Shown here piece by piece: positions 17,420-25,565 of a stretch of 64,000 bases of DNA. A program made the position numbers and the translations under genes. Under the pieces are notes generated by a model. It did not search any database, had not been told where the DNA came from, and saw only the letters and a program-made list of their open reading frames with translations. The stretch comes from DAOPZC01 sp035353175 (GTDB lineage Bacteria > Verrucomicrobiota > Kiritimatiellia > RFP12 > UBA1067). The stretch lies in assembly GCA_035353175.1 (NCBI GenBank), contig DAOPZC010000014.1, forward strand, positions 16,390 to 80,389. The letters run 5' to 3'. Within the stretch, counting starts at the first letter, position 1, and each line of letters opens with the position of its first letter.

Positions 17420-18277
17420 CTACTCGAACGACAATCCCGTCACGGGCGGCGCCAGCCGCAGCAGGGACCGCAGAGGCGTCAGGTTGGTCACGCCGCCGCC
17501 GGTCTCAAGAAAGAACCAGTCGTCGCGCAGTCCCGCGTTGATGGTCATGACGGGGTTGCGGTCGCCGGTGAACCGGGCCGCCGTCGCGGGGCGCCACCGC
17601 CCCTCTTTGTCCAGCACCCAGCCGTGGCCGAACAGGCTCTGCCTGCGCTGCTTGGCTGACTGGAAGTTCCGGCGGAAATCTTCAATGAAACTGTAGAGTC
17701 CGCTCACGGCGTGCTTGTCCGTCAGCGTGCTGAACGAGACCAGCTTCTTCCACGTTCGGGTCTCGTTGACAAAAAAATAGCCGGTGAAGACGGTGCGGTC
17801 ACCCGCGGGTTTGGCGTGCACCACGAAGCGGTAGGTCTCGTTGAGCCTCCACGGGTAGTCGAAAAAGCTCTGCCCGCCCGTGCCCTCGCCGCCGAAGCGC
17901 CCCACGCGCACGCCGTCACCCTGATAGACCAACTGGGTTCGCCGCGCGGCCTCCGTTTTGCCGGGGTCGTCAGCGTTCACGGGATTCGGCGGCTCCCAGA
18001 CCGAGAAGATCACCACCTTCTTGCCGTCGGTCAATTCTTGGATGCCGAAATACCCCATCTGGAAACCGATCACGCAGAAGTAGGTCCCCGGCACTGATTC
18101 GCGCACCTGGACCTCATTGAAGAAGGCCGAGCCGTCAGGCACGTCGGTCCAGCCCAGATGCACCGACCGCGCCTGACGTTTCGCTTCGAGGTCAAGCTGC
18201 TCTTGGGTGACCGCCTCCGACTCCGCGGCTATCCAACTTGCGGCCACGCAGGCCACTGCGCACAGACTCGTCTTCAT
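17420..18277 (-). CDS. Secreted DUF3472 domain protein
   Basis: 285 residues from the second of two close ATGs: AGGAGG lies 9 nt before it and would abut the first. A signal peptide covers about 1-20. The body has G-I-Q-E-L, V-I-F-S-V-W-E-P, G-R-F-G-G-E-G-T-G-G-Q-S and W-R-L-N-E-T-Y-R-F, the typical segments of DUF3472. In related proteins this domain accompanies polysaccharide-active proteins and probably has a concanavalin-like fold. No catalytic residues are known to me. It is monocistronic and divergent from amtB. Confidence 0.78.
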   Translation of the reverse strand: MKTSLCAVACVAASWIAAESEAVTQEQLDLEAKRQARSVHLGWTDVPDGSAFFNEVQVRESVPGTYFCVIGFQMGYFGIQELTDGKKVVIFSVWEPPNPVNADDPGKTEAARRTQLVYQGDGVRVGRFGGEGTGGQSFFDYPWRLNETYRFVVHAKPAGDRTVFTGYFFVNETRTWKKLVSFSTLTDKHAVSGLYSFIEDFRRNFQSAKQRRQSLFGHGWVLDKEGRWRPATAARFTGDRNPVMTINAGLRDDWFFLETGGGVTNLTPLRSLLRLAPPVTGLSFE

Positions 18278-18477
18278 CGGACCCATCCTCCTTGTTTCCG
18301 CTGTCAGTATGCCGCAAAACACACCGCGTAGACAAGGGCCGACAAGCGAGAAGGATCAACAACATAACTGTCTGATCCGACTTTTTGCGCCCTGCACTCT
18401 CTGACAGAAATGATAGCGGAACGACAAAAAAGGCTCCATCTGGAACGGGGGCAGACGCCGCTTAACGCAGCTCGGGC

Positions 18478-18509
18478 ACCCGGTGTGAAAAAAATTTCAC
18501 CCTCCGGGT
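18478..18509. promoter_or_regulatory. Two-layer inverted repeat upstream of the amtB promoter
   Basis: ACCCGG (18478-18483) pairs with CCGGGT (18504-18509), and inside it GTGAAA pairs with TTTCAC around AAAA. It lies about 70 nt upstream of the sigma-54 -24 element, a distance where an activator enhancer or a silencer could sit. The sequence does not match the NtrC consensus, so the binding factor is unknown. Confidence 0.4.
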
Positions 18510-18576
18510 TCCACGCCCTTAATATAAAAACAGAAGTGTTCCTTTCCCGACTCGGTCCCGCTGGCGCCGGACATCT

Positions 18577-18593
18577 TTGGCACATTCCCTGCT
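18577..18593 (+). promoter_or_regulatory. Sigma-54 (-24/-12) promoter of amtB-glnK
   Basis: The sequence TTGGCACATTCCCTGCT fits the RpoN consensus TTGGCACG-N4-TTGCW. The invariant GG (18579-18580) and GC (18591-18592) are exactly 10 nt apart. It lies 104 nt upstream of the amtB ATG, in the correct orientation. Nitrogen-regulated RpoN control of amtB-glnK is well known in proteobacteria, so both position and gene content agree. Confidence 0.78.
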
Positions 18594-18696
18594 GATCTCA
18601 TGCCTACACAAGTGGTATCGCGCGACACGGTTGTTACAGGATGCGCCTGGATCGCCCGTGGGGAACGGTACCGCGCCAGCAAAAGAGGGGGATGCG

Positions 18697-19989
18697 ATGC
18701 GGCTGATGAGAGCGGGTCGGTTGTCATGGGCTGTGGCGGCAGCGCTGCTTGGACTTTGTGCCGGACCGGTTGAGGCGGCCGAGCCCATATCGGTCACGGA
18801 GATCGCGCAAGCCTCCAACACGCTGTTCATTCTGCTCGGCGCGGTGATGATTCTGGCCATGCATGCCGGCTTCGCTTTTCTCGAGGTCGGATCGGTGCGC
18901 CACAAGAACCAAGTGAACGCCCTGAGCAAGATCATCTGTGAGTGGGCGTTCTCGACGCTGGTCTATTTCCTGATCGGCTATCCGCTGGCGCGCGGCATCT
19001 CGTTTCTGGTGCCGGTGGAAATGATGACGGCAGAACACGGGCTCGAATATGTGCGGTTCTTCCTGCTGCTCGGCTTCGCGGCCTGCATTCCGGCAATCAT
19101 TTCCGGCGGGGTCGCCGAGCGCGCGAAATTCTGGACCAACACGGCGGCCTGCATGATCTTCGTGGGCCTGCTTTATCCTCTCATCGAAGGCGTGACGTGG
19201 GGACGCATGAACGCGTTTCTGGCGGGAGCCGACGGCGGGCTGGCGCGTATCGCGGGCGCGCCGTTTCATGATTTCGCGGGCTCGGTCGTCGTGCATGCCG
19301 TCGGCGGCTGGCTGGCCTTGCCGGCCGTGATGCTGCTGGGCGCCCGCATGAAGCGCTACGAATCGGATTCCATCAAAGTCAGCAGTATCCCGTTCCTCGC
19401 GCTGGGCAGCTGGATCCTGATCGTGGGCTGGTTCGGCTTCAACGTGATGAGCGCCGGCGCGCTTTCGAGCATCTCCGGCATCGTGGCGATCAACTCGCTG
19501 ATGGCCATGGTGGGCGGCACGCTCGCCGCGCTCTTCATCAGCCGCAACGACGCGGGGTTCGTGCACAACGGCGCGCTGGCCGGGCTCGTGGCGGTCTGCG
19601 CGGGCTCGGACCTCTACCACCCCATCAGCGCGCTCATGGTCGGCGGCGTGGCGGGCGCGCTCTTCGTTTTCCTGTTCCAGGCCGAGACCCACCGCTGGCG
19701 GATCGACGATGTGCTGGGCGTCTGGCCGCTGCACGGCGCGTGCGGCGCGTGGGGCGGCGTCGCCTGCGGCATCTTCGGACAGAAGGCGCTGGGCGGCCTC
19801 GGCGGCGTCTCCTTTTTCTCGCAGCTGATTGTGACGTCCGGCGTCGTGGCCGTATGCCTGTGCGCGAGCGCGCTCGTTTACGGCTTGCTCAAGAGGACCG
19901 TCGGCATCCGCCTGAGCGAGCACGAAGAGTTGGTCGGCGCCGACCTTGCGGTGCACATGATCGAGTCTCACCCCGAAGAGGCGCTGTAA
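18697..19989 (+). CDS. amtB: Ammonium transporter
   Basis: 430 residues from the ATG at 18697, which has GAGGGGG upstream; the open frame further upstream overlaps the promoter and is not used. A cleavable signal (1-28) precedes about 11 membrane helices. Conserved Amt features include F-L-E-V-G-S-V-R-H-K-N in helix 1, F-H-D-F-A-G-S with the first pore histidine H200, and W-P-L-H-G-A-C-G-A-W-G-G with the second, H346. It moves ammonium across the inner membrane. The PII gene starts 34 nt after its stop, the classic amtB-glnK pairing in which the PII protein plugs the transporter when nitrogen is plentiful. Confidence 0.95.
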   Translation: MRLMRAGRLSWAVAAALLGLCAGPVEAAEPISVTEIAQASNTLFILLGAVMILAMHAGFAFLEVGSVRHKNQVNALSKIICEWAFSTLVYFLIGYPLARGISFLVPVEMMTAEHGLEYVRFFLLLGFAACIPAIISGGVAERAKFWTNTAACMIFVGLLYPLIEGVTWGRMNAFLAGADGGLARIAGAPFHDFAGSVVVHAVGGWLALPAVMLLGARMKRYESDSIKVSSIPFLALGSWILIVGWFGFNVMSAGALSSISGIVAINSLMAMVGGTLAALFISRNDAGFVHNGALAGLVAVCAGSDLYHPISALMVGGVAGALFVFLFQAETHRWRIDDVLGVWPLHGACGAWGGVACGIFGQKALGGLGGVSFFSQLIVTSGVVAVCLCASALVYGLLKRTVGIRLSEHEELVGADLAVHMIESHPEEAL

Positions 19990-20023
19990 TTTTTTTCCAC
20001 TCCCTTTGCCGAGAAGGAATCGC

Positions 20024-20368
20024 ATGATGAAAATGATCGTCGCCGTCATCCAACCCGAGCGCTTGGACGCCGTTAAGGAAGCCCTCTTCAACGCCGAGGT
20101 CTACAAGATGACCGTCAGCCGCGTGCGCGGCTGCGGCAAGCAGATGGGCTTTTCCGAAAGCTACCGCGGCCAGATCCGCAAGGTGAACCTGCTGGAGAAA
20201 GTCCGTCTGGAAATCGCGGTCAACGACGCCTTCGTCAAGACCACCGTCGAGGCCATCATCAAGGCCGCGCAGAGCGGCCACATCGGCGACGGCAAAATCT
20301 TCATCATGCCGATGGACGAGTGCATCCGCATCCGCACGCGCGAGACCGGCTCCGAGGCCATCGGCTGA
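20024..20368 (+). CDS. glnK: Nitrogen regulatory protein PII (GlnK-like)
   Basis: About 114 residues, starting at tandem ATGs (20024/20027) after GAGAAGGA. The family signatures are the start M-K-M-I-V-A-V-I-Q-P, the T-loop with the uridylylatable tyrosine in S-E-S-Y-R-G-Q (about Y47), and the C-terminal signature G-H-I-G-D-G-K-I-F-I-M-P, a form of the B-loop ATP site. It binds ATP/ADP and 2-oxoglutarate and should gate AmtB and signal nitrogen status. The T-loop segment R-G-C-G-K-Q-M-G-F-S has a cysteine where most PII proteins have a hydrophobic residue, and the following I-R-K-V-N-L-L-E-K is also atypical. Confidence 0.93.
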   Translation: MMKMIVAVIQPERLDAVKEALFNAEVYKMTVSRVRGCGKQMGFSESYRGQIRKVNLLEKVRLEIAVNDAFVKTTVEAIIKAAQSGHIGDGKIFIMPMDECIRIRTRETGSEAIG

Positions 20369-20385
20369 GGACGTTTTCGGTCTGT

Positions 20386-21546
20386 TCACTGCGGCGGCGC
20401 GGCGTTGGCCGACTTCAGTTTGCCCCTGATTGACACCGTCAGGCCGACTGCAACCACAATCAGAAGAATGGCCAAGAGGGGGCGGAAGGCAATCCATGCG
20501 ACCGCCATGGTGATCAGCGACAGAACGGCGGCCAAGAGAAACGCGATCAGCCCCGTGCCGGCCCCCACGATGCCGCCAAGAACGGGCACGACATCGGCGA
20601 GGACGGAAACCAGTCTGAATATCATCCCCAGTCCGACGAGCATGACGATGAATCCGGCAAGCCTGAGAATCCAGGTCAGTATCGTGTTGCTTTTCTGCGC
20701 CGCCTGGATCATGCCCACACTCGTCATAACACCCGCCTGCAGAAGTTCGATGTCCCCGCCCGCTTTTGTGCGGTATGGCTCAAACGTGTTCCCCGCCTGC
20801 TTGGCAATCACGCTGACTTCCGTAGGTCGGGCGACGCTGAACTTGACCCTCACATCCCCAATCTGCGGAGACGCCGGGTCGGAACCCACGTAGAAGCCGC
20901 CGTCGTGCACCTTGGCCTTGCTTTTCAGCGCTTCCGCCAAGGGCGTATCGCTGCCGATGGCAAGCGGTTCGAAGGTGTCGATTTTCGCGGCAAGCGACGG
21001 GGACAGGGTGAACGCGCCGAGGGTGATCACATCGGCGATCTGGTCGGTTGACCCGTACGGCAAAGAGTCGGGATTCTGATGTCCGGCCGGCTCCTTGAAA
21101 TCAGCGGAATGGACCGCTTGGCCAGACCAGGCCTTGCTGTACGTGAACGTCCTGGCCGTTTCCGTTCCGCCGCCGAGTTTCTTCTTCGTATGGCTCTTCG
21201 CGGTTTCCTGCCACTGGTACATTTCCACGACCCGCCTCAGTTTCAGCGCCTGCGCGGAGACGCCGAAGACCGGATCCGTCAGCGTGGCAGACGAATCGGC
21301 TTTGCCAGTCACGTGGATCAACTTCCCTGCGTTGGCGGGGTCAACGGCGTCGGACCTGACCGAGACCACGGCGCCACCGCCCTCCTTGAGTGTTTTGTAT
21401 TGTCGGACCGCCCGCCCCTCATTCCAGAACAGCAGCGGGAATGCCGCAACGAACAAGATGAGGCCGACCACGATTCCCTTCAGGGCCCCGCCGATGCGGC
21501 TGAACCACGATTGGTTCGTGACTTCCGTGAAGCGATTCTCTGACAT
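20386..21546 (-). CDS. TMEM43/LUMA family membrane protein
   Basis: 386 residues, ATG preceded by GGAAGGAA. A membrane helix near 20-42 (V-V-G-L-I-L-F-V-A-A-F) is followed by W-N-E-G-R-A-V, the family signature. A long extra-membrane domain with V-E-M-Y-Q-W-Q-E and F-T-Y-S-K-A-W-S follows, then three or four hydrophobic helices at the C-terminus. This order matches bacterial relatives of the TMEM43 family (PF07787). Function in bacteria is not established. It is convergent with glnK across 17 nt. Confidence 0.85.
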   Translation of the reverse strand: MSENRFTEVTNQSWFSRIGGALKGIVVGLILFVAAFPLLFWNEGRAVRQYKTLKEGGGAVVSVRSDAVDPANAGKLIHVTGKADSSATLTDPVFGVSAQALKLRRVVEMYQWQETAKSHTKKKLGGGTETARTFTYSKAWSGQAVHSADFKEPAGHQNPDSLPYGSTDQIADVITLGAFTLSPSLAAKIDTFEPLAIGSDTPLAEALKSKAKVHDGGFYVGSDPASPQIGDVRVKFSVARPTEVSVIAKQAGNTFEPYRTKAGGDIELLQAGVMTSVGMIQAAQKSNTILTWILRLAGFIVMLVGLGMIFRLVSVLADVVPVLGGIVGAGTGLIAFLLAAVLSLITMAVAWIAFRPLLAILLIVVAVGLTVSIRGKLKSANAAPPQ

Positions 21547-21775
21547 GGCGATTTCCTTCCGGTTGCGGCCTACCGCTGTTTTCGCACCCGTTTATGTACC
21601 CAATGAGGAACGCAAAACCACCCAGAACTTCAGCCAGACATGATCAACGTAGCAACAATCGAACTGAATAACAAATATATTATGATCGCAGTAGAGGGCC
21701 GAAGGTGTATCCCCATTTCATTGACTTGTAACTTTTCTTTTCCGCAAAAACCGCAAGGTGGCGCCCCCCCCACAA

Positions 21776-21793
21776 GCCGAGGTCCTCCTCGGC
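21776..21793 (-). terminator. Perfect hairpin after the protease gene
   Basis: GCCGAGG and CCTCGGC form a 7-bp stem with a 4-nt loop, starting 4 nt past the stop codon at 21797. It is followed on the minus strand by TTGTG and a run of G, not by a T-run. A T5 stretch appears only ~35 nt later. It may be a weak or factor-assisted terminator. Confidence 0.45.
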
Positions 21794-21796
21794 GTT

Positions 21797-24382
21797 TCAA
21801 GGAGTTTGCGTGACCGCTGAAAACAGCTTGTGGTCTTTAATCTGGCTTGCTTCGAGATTGTTTCGCGCGGTTTTCTGCTCGATGTCCAGTTCGAAAGCCC
21901 AGTAGGTCCCCATGTAGACGTACACCCAGATCTGGCCGGACGGCATGATCTCCCATGCGGGCAACAGGGTTGAGTCGGTCGTGCCGTCGTCCTTAAAGCG
22001 GAATTTCATGTAGGCTTTTTCGCCCTCTTTCTTGCCGAACTGATACCATTCCCACGTTTCGCTGAGAAGGCATTTCCGGATTTTCTTCAGGAGGTCGGAA
22101 TCTTCCCGTTTGGAAGGCGGGAAATCGCGGAGCTTCATCTTGCGATTCGCCAGTGGCTCGGGCTTTTGGATGACGGCTTCACCGGTCTCGAGATTCACGC
22201 TGAAGCTGAGGGTGCCATAGTCCTTGGTGAACAGGAGGAAACCCCAAGGGGGCGTCGGCTTCCACCTGGCTGCCGTGTAGAGGCTGGTGCGGCAATCTCC
22301 TCGAAGAAAGATCGTGCGCGTGCCGGAGCCGAGAAAGTTATCGTCGGAGAGCCACGGGCCCTGGGTAAGGAATGTGGTCAGACGCTCTCCCGGGCCTGTC
22401 AGCGCGGGAATGCTTTCTAGCGCCTGCTTGAGCTGGTTTTTCCACTCGCCGGGACGCATGGACTCAAAGCCCATGAACGTGCTGCCGAGAACGGTGTTGA
22501 CCGAGGCGGGCCGCGCGGCGATGCGGTTGGTGATGACGCCCTGCGGATCCACAACGAAAAGGGTGGGGGCGGCTCTGACGTGCCACGCGTTTGCGACGCG
22601 GCCGGTCGGGTCGTCCGTGAGGAATGGCCAAAAGTCGCCTGCCGCTTGCCGGCCGGCAGCACTTGGCGAGTCAGGATTGCACAGCCTTACACCAATGAAC
22701 GAAACCGGGGCTCCAGCGTAATTTTGGGCGAATTCTGTCAGTGCATCAGGCAAGGTTTTGAAGAAGTCACTGCGCGGGTTCCAGAACGCCACAACCACAT
22801 AACGACCGCGAAGATCGCTAAGCAGCACGTCTTTGCCGTTCTGGTCCTTACCCGACAAGTCTGGCGCGGCGCATCCCGGCATGCTGTGCAGGAGCCTTTC
22901 TTCGAGTTCGTGCCCTTGCTTGGCAACCGAGCTCTGTTCGATTGCGATCTCGGGGGCGGATGCGGCAGCGCGGCGGGCCAGAGCGAGGGCTTCTTCGGCG
23001 GAGGCTTGGCTGCGCGCTTCACCGGCCAGCGCTTCGGCGAGAGACAAGGCTGCGATCGCGCGGATCTCGCGGTCGGCGGATTTGTCCGCCAGCGCCCGTA
23101 GAAAACGCTGGGCTTCCGGCTCTGACGGATAAAGTTTCCGGCGCAGGGCGGAAAGTATCCGGCGATCGTCGCGGTACCTCTCGATGAGACGCTCGGACGC
23201 TGCACGCAAAGTCGGCCGCAGCGCGTCCGGCACCTTCAGGTCGGAGAGCTCCATCACCATGAGCAGCAGGGCCTTCAGCTCCACATTCCGTCCCCGGTTG
23301 GCATCGGCCAACGCGAGCACTTGCGGATACTGTTTGGTGCCGGGGTGCTCCGGGTCCGGGGCAGCCGCACCGGCTCCCTTTTTCGCGCAGGACGGGGGCA
23401 GCTGGTTGTGCAGGTCGGACGCGTATTGCATGTAGGCCTTCTGTACCTTCTCCGCGAGCGCTTCGTACTCCGCTTCGGGGCGGGTATAATCGGCGATGCT
23501 AATCAGCTTTGGGGGCTTGGCGAGAAAGGTGCGCACCGAAGAGACATGCAGCGCAAAGGACATTCCGCTGCCGCCCATCTTCAACTGCATGACGCCCATC
23601 ACCTGCCCGGAGGCGTTAAGCATGGGGCCGCCGCTGTTGCCCACCGAGACGGCGGCTGAACTTTGAATCCAGATGACGTCTGGTGCAGCCTGGGGCATGC
23701 AGGTCTCCCAAAAGCGCCGAGGCATCTCGCGGGTTGTGTTGACCGCGCTGACGATCCCATCCGTAGAGACGAAACGGAACTCGTTCGGGTGCCCCAGCAC
23801 GAGGACGAAGTCGCCGCGTTCAGGCGGGCGGTCGCTTGCAAGAGCCAAGAGGAAGCCATGCTCCGGCTCCCCCTTCAGTTGCAGTAAAACAAGGTCCAGG
23901 GCCTCGTCTTCGCTTTTGACGCCCTCAACCGGAAACGCCCGACCCGTGGAGTCCAGCGCTTCGACTGTCGCCGTCAACTTGGGACAGAAGGACGGACGGA
24001 TAACATGAAGCGAGGTCAGGACGCTTCGCTTGTCCTTCGCGAGAAAGCCTGTGCCCAAGGACAGAACATTCCCCTCCGCGTCCAACGCGCGAATAAAAAA
24101 CACGCCTTTCTCCGCTTTGCGGATCAGGTCGGGAAGGTTTTCGACCCGCTGCATCGCGGCCTGCGCGGCCTGCGCTCCGCCAGAAAAACACGCCGTCAGC
24201 AAGAAGGCTGACAACACGCCGAAAGTGGAGAGACACGACACCGGCCTCAGTCGGCCAGCGTGAGGGGGCTCGCCGGGAGGGGCCTTGCCTTTCGGTCTCT
24301 TGCTTGCCGTGACAGGGGATGCGGGGGTGGGCTTATGGTCGATGCGCGCTTGTTGAGGGGGCTCGGCTTGGAAACGGTTCAT
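21797..24382 (-). CDS. Trypsin-like serine protease fused to a cysteine-less thioredoxin-like domain
   Basis: 861 residues. The ATG at 24382 sits 6 nt after AAGGAGG, so a basic ~48-residue N-terminal extension ahead of the lipobox-like F-L-L-T-A-C (C65) appears real. Residues ~80-290 form an HtrA/trypsin-like domain with the full triad: H126 in T-S-L-H-V-I, D163 in A-L-D-L-V-L-L, and S250 in V-G-N-S-G-G-P-M. A helical linker follows. Residues ~503-640 resemble TlpA/AhpC thioredoxin folds (A-P-D-L-S-G-K-D, cis-Pro A-A-P-T-L-F-V-V-D-P-Q-G), but F-W-N-P-R-S-D-F-F replaces the W-C-x-x-C site. The last ~220 residues are unassigned. It is probably an envelope protease. Confidence 0.8.
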   Translation of the reverse strand: MNRFQAEPPQQARIDHKPTPASPVTASKRPKGKAPPGEPPHAGRLRPVSCLSTFGVLSAFLLTACFSGGAQAAQAAMQRVENLPDLIRKAEKGVFFIRALDAEGNVLSLGTGFLAKDKRSVLTSLHVIRPSFCPKLTATVEALDSTGRAFPVEGVKSEDEALDLVLLQLKGEPEHGFLLALASDRPPERGDFVLVLGHPNEFRFVSTDGIVSAVNTTREMPRRFWETCMPQAAPDVIWIQSSAAVSVGNSGGPMLNASGQVMGVMQLKMGGSGMSFALHVSSVRTFLAKPPKLISIADYTRPEAEYEALAEKVQKAYMQYASDLHNQLPPSCAKKGAGAAAPDPEHPGTKQYPQVLALADANRGRNVELKALLLMVMELSDLKVPDALRPTLRAASERLIERYRDDRRILSALRRKLYPSEPEAQRFLRALADKSADREIRAIAALSLAEALAGEARSQASAEEALALARRAAASAPEIAIEQSSVAKQGHELEERLLHSMPGCAAPDLSGKDQNGKDVLLSDLRGRYVVVAFWNPRSDFFKTLPDALTEFAQNYAGAPVSFIGVRLCNPDSPSAAGRQAAGDFWPFLTDDPTGRVANAWHVRAAPTLFVVDPQGVITNRIAARPASVNTVLGSTFMGFESMRPGEWKNQLKQALESIPALTGPGERLTTFLTQGPWLSDDNFLGSGTRTIFLRGDCRTSLYTAARWKPTPPWGFLLFTKDYGTLSFSVNLETGEAVIQKPEPLANRKMKLRDFPPSKREDSDLLKKIRKCLLSETWEWYQFGKKEGEKAYMKFRFKDDGTTDSTLLPAWEIMPSGQIWVYVYMGTYWAFELDIEQKTARNNLEASQIKDHKLFSAVTQTP

Positions 24383-24691
24383 AAACAACCTCCTTTTTGA
24401 TGGTTCTCCTAAGATGCCGGAAGGGAAATCTTCCCGTTGGGGAATCTAACAGAGCGGAAAGATTGTTTTAAAAGAACGGTCCCTTTCTCGCGCGATGTTG
24501 GCGGCAGGCTTCAAACCCTCGCATGAGAAAGGAAAGATATGCCGATTGAAGATGTTGAATCTTTATTTCTCGATTATTTTACCGCCAAGCAAGCAACGTA
24601 TTCAAGCAAGTTGTTCTCAAGACTGTCCCCAGTTTTTCAGCCTGATTCGAAGAGCTGGAGTCCCGGCTGGATTCCACCGCTGACGTTCGGC
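24383..24691. other. AT-richer gap without a convincing gene
   Basis: The 309 nt upstream of the protease gene hold its ribosome binding site and presumably its promoter. Two short overlapping forward frames (24495-24683 and 24539-24760) have no ribosome binding site or family resemblance and are not called. Base composition is clearly less GC-rich than the neighbours, which fits acquired or decaying DNA. Confidence 0.5.
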
Positions 24692-24835
24692 TCATGCTTT
24701 AAACAGCTCGGCATGCGATCCGGTTCGCTCAAAATCAAGGCGTTTTCTTCAAGTTTATAGATGAGCAACCAATCCCCAGACAAATGACACTCTCGCCGCC
24801 CTGATAATTTCCGACCAGTTTCCACCTGTCGACAC
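24692..24835 (-). pseudogene. YafQ-like toxin C-terminal remnant with a -1 frameshift
   Basis: On the minus strand the frame reading R-R-E-C-H-L-S-G-D-W-L-L-I-Y-K-L matches the conserved core of YafQ/RelE-type mRNA interferases. After A-L-I-L the frame must shift by -1 (near 24733) to continue E-R-T-G-S-H-A-E-L-F-K-A and stop at 24692, which is the expected YafQ C-terminus with its R-T-G-S-H active-site histidine. The toxin N-terminus and any DinJ-like antitoxin are absent. Upstream, the frame runs directly into the reverse-transcriptase remnant. Confidence 0.7.
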
Positions 24836-24844
24836 GTCACGTAG

Positions 24845-25110
24845 CGGCGTTGCTGGATGAAACGGTCCAGCACCGTCGGTATGCCCAGCACCCTCGTCCC
24901 GCCGCCCGGCTTCGGCAGCTCGTGCCGCCTGACCAAGGCGGACCGGTAGGTCCCCGCGAGCAACCGCCCGCGGACCGCGGGCCACTCCGCCCGCAGATGC
25001 GCCGCCAGCCCTTCCACGGCCATCCCGGCCACGCCCGGCGCCCCCTTGTTCCGCATCACGCGGCCATAGGCCGCACGCAGGTTTTCAGGAGCTACGGCGC
25101 GCTCCATCAA
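24845..25110 (-). pseudogene. ltrA: Group II intron reverse transcriptase/maturase remnant (N-terminal ~88 residues)
   Basis: The frame contains A-P-E-N-L-R-A-A-Y-G-R-V, N-K-G-A-P-G-V-A-G-M, L-L-A-G-T-Y, P-K-P-G-G-G-T-R-V-L-G-I-P and D-R-F-I-Q-Q, the RT0/RT1 region of group II intron proteins. Homology ends at I-Q-Q. The catalytic Y-A-D-D, maturase and endonuclease regions are missing, replaced by the YafQ-like fragment in the same frame. It cannot encode an active element. No intron RNA domain V was recognised nearby. Confidence 0.8.
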
Positions 25111-25177
25111 CCCGCCTGTCTACCGACGCGTACCCGCGTCTGGTTCGCTGCTTCTTATCCGTGCCTTTGTGGCTCTC

Positions 25178-25477
25178 TTACAACTTCCCAACTAGACTAA
25201 AAACGATCATCAGTGAAATCCATGCAATTAGACCGATCGCGACCGCATTTTTTAACCGATTGATGCGGTTCCAACCTGTCATCGGCAGGCCTTTTTCAAT
25301 GCAAAGCGCCTCGTATTCCTTAATCTGCCTGTCGAATTCAGAAGGCATCATCGGCCACGGAGCTTTGCGACCATGCTTTTCCAGCGTGGGGACAATTGTG
25401 TTCAGATAGATAACCATTATCATAATGCCCAAAACATTACATAGTAGCCAGGGTACAAGAATAAGTGCTGTTTTCAT
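25178..25477 (-). CDS. Small two-helix membrane protein of unknown function
   Basis: 99 residues. Hydrophobic helices lie at about 3-24 and 77-96, separated by a charged segment with P-M-M-P-S-E-F-D-R-Q-I-K-E-Y-E. The ribosome binding site is weak. I do not recognise a family. The composition is less GC-rich than the flanks, as is the next gene, suggesting that both belong to the acquired segment around the intron/toxin scar. Confidence 0.55.
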   Translation of the reverse strand: MKTALILVPWLLCNVLGIMIMVIYLNTIVPTLEKHGRKAPWPMMPSEFDRQIKEYEALCIEKGLPMTGWNRINRLKNAVAIGLIAWISLMIVFSLVGKL

Positions 25478-25565
25478 CGTCTTTGATAGCGAACGTCAGC
25501 GACCACCGAACCCGTGAGCCGAAGGCGAACGAGGGTTCGGTGTCGCCGGGTTCGAAGCAGTTCTT

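Noticed and set aside
18470..18490. GCACC-C-GGTG considered as an NtrC binding site
   Set aside because: The half sites are separated by 1 nt instead of the 5 nt of the NtrC consensus.
24495..24760. Two short forward frames upstream of the protease gene
   Set aside because: They overlap each other and the toxin remnant, and have no ribosome binding site or homology.
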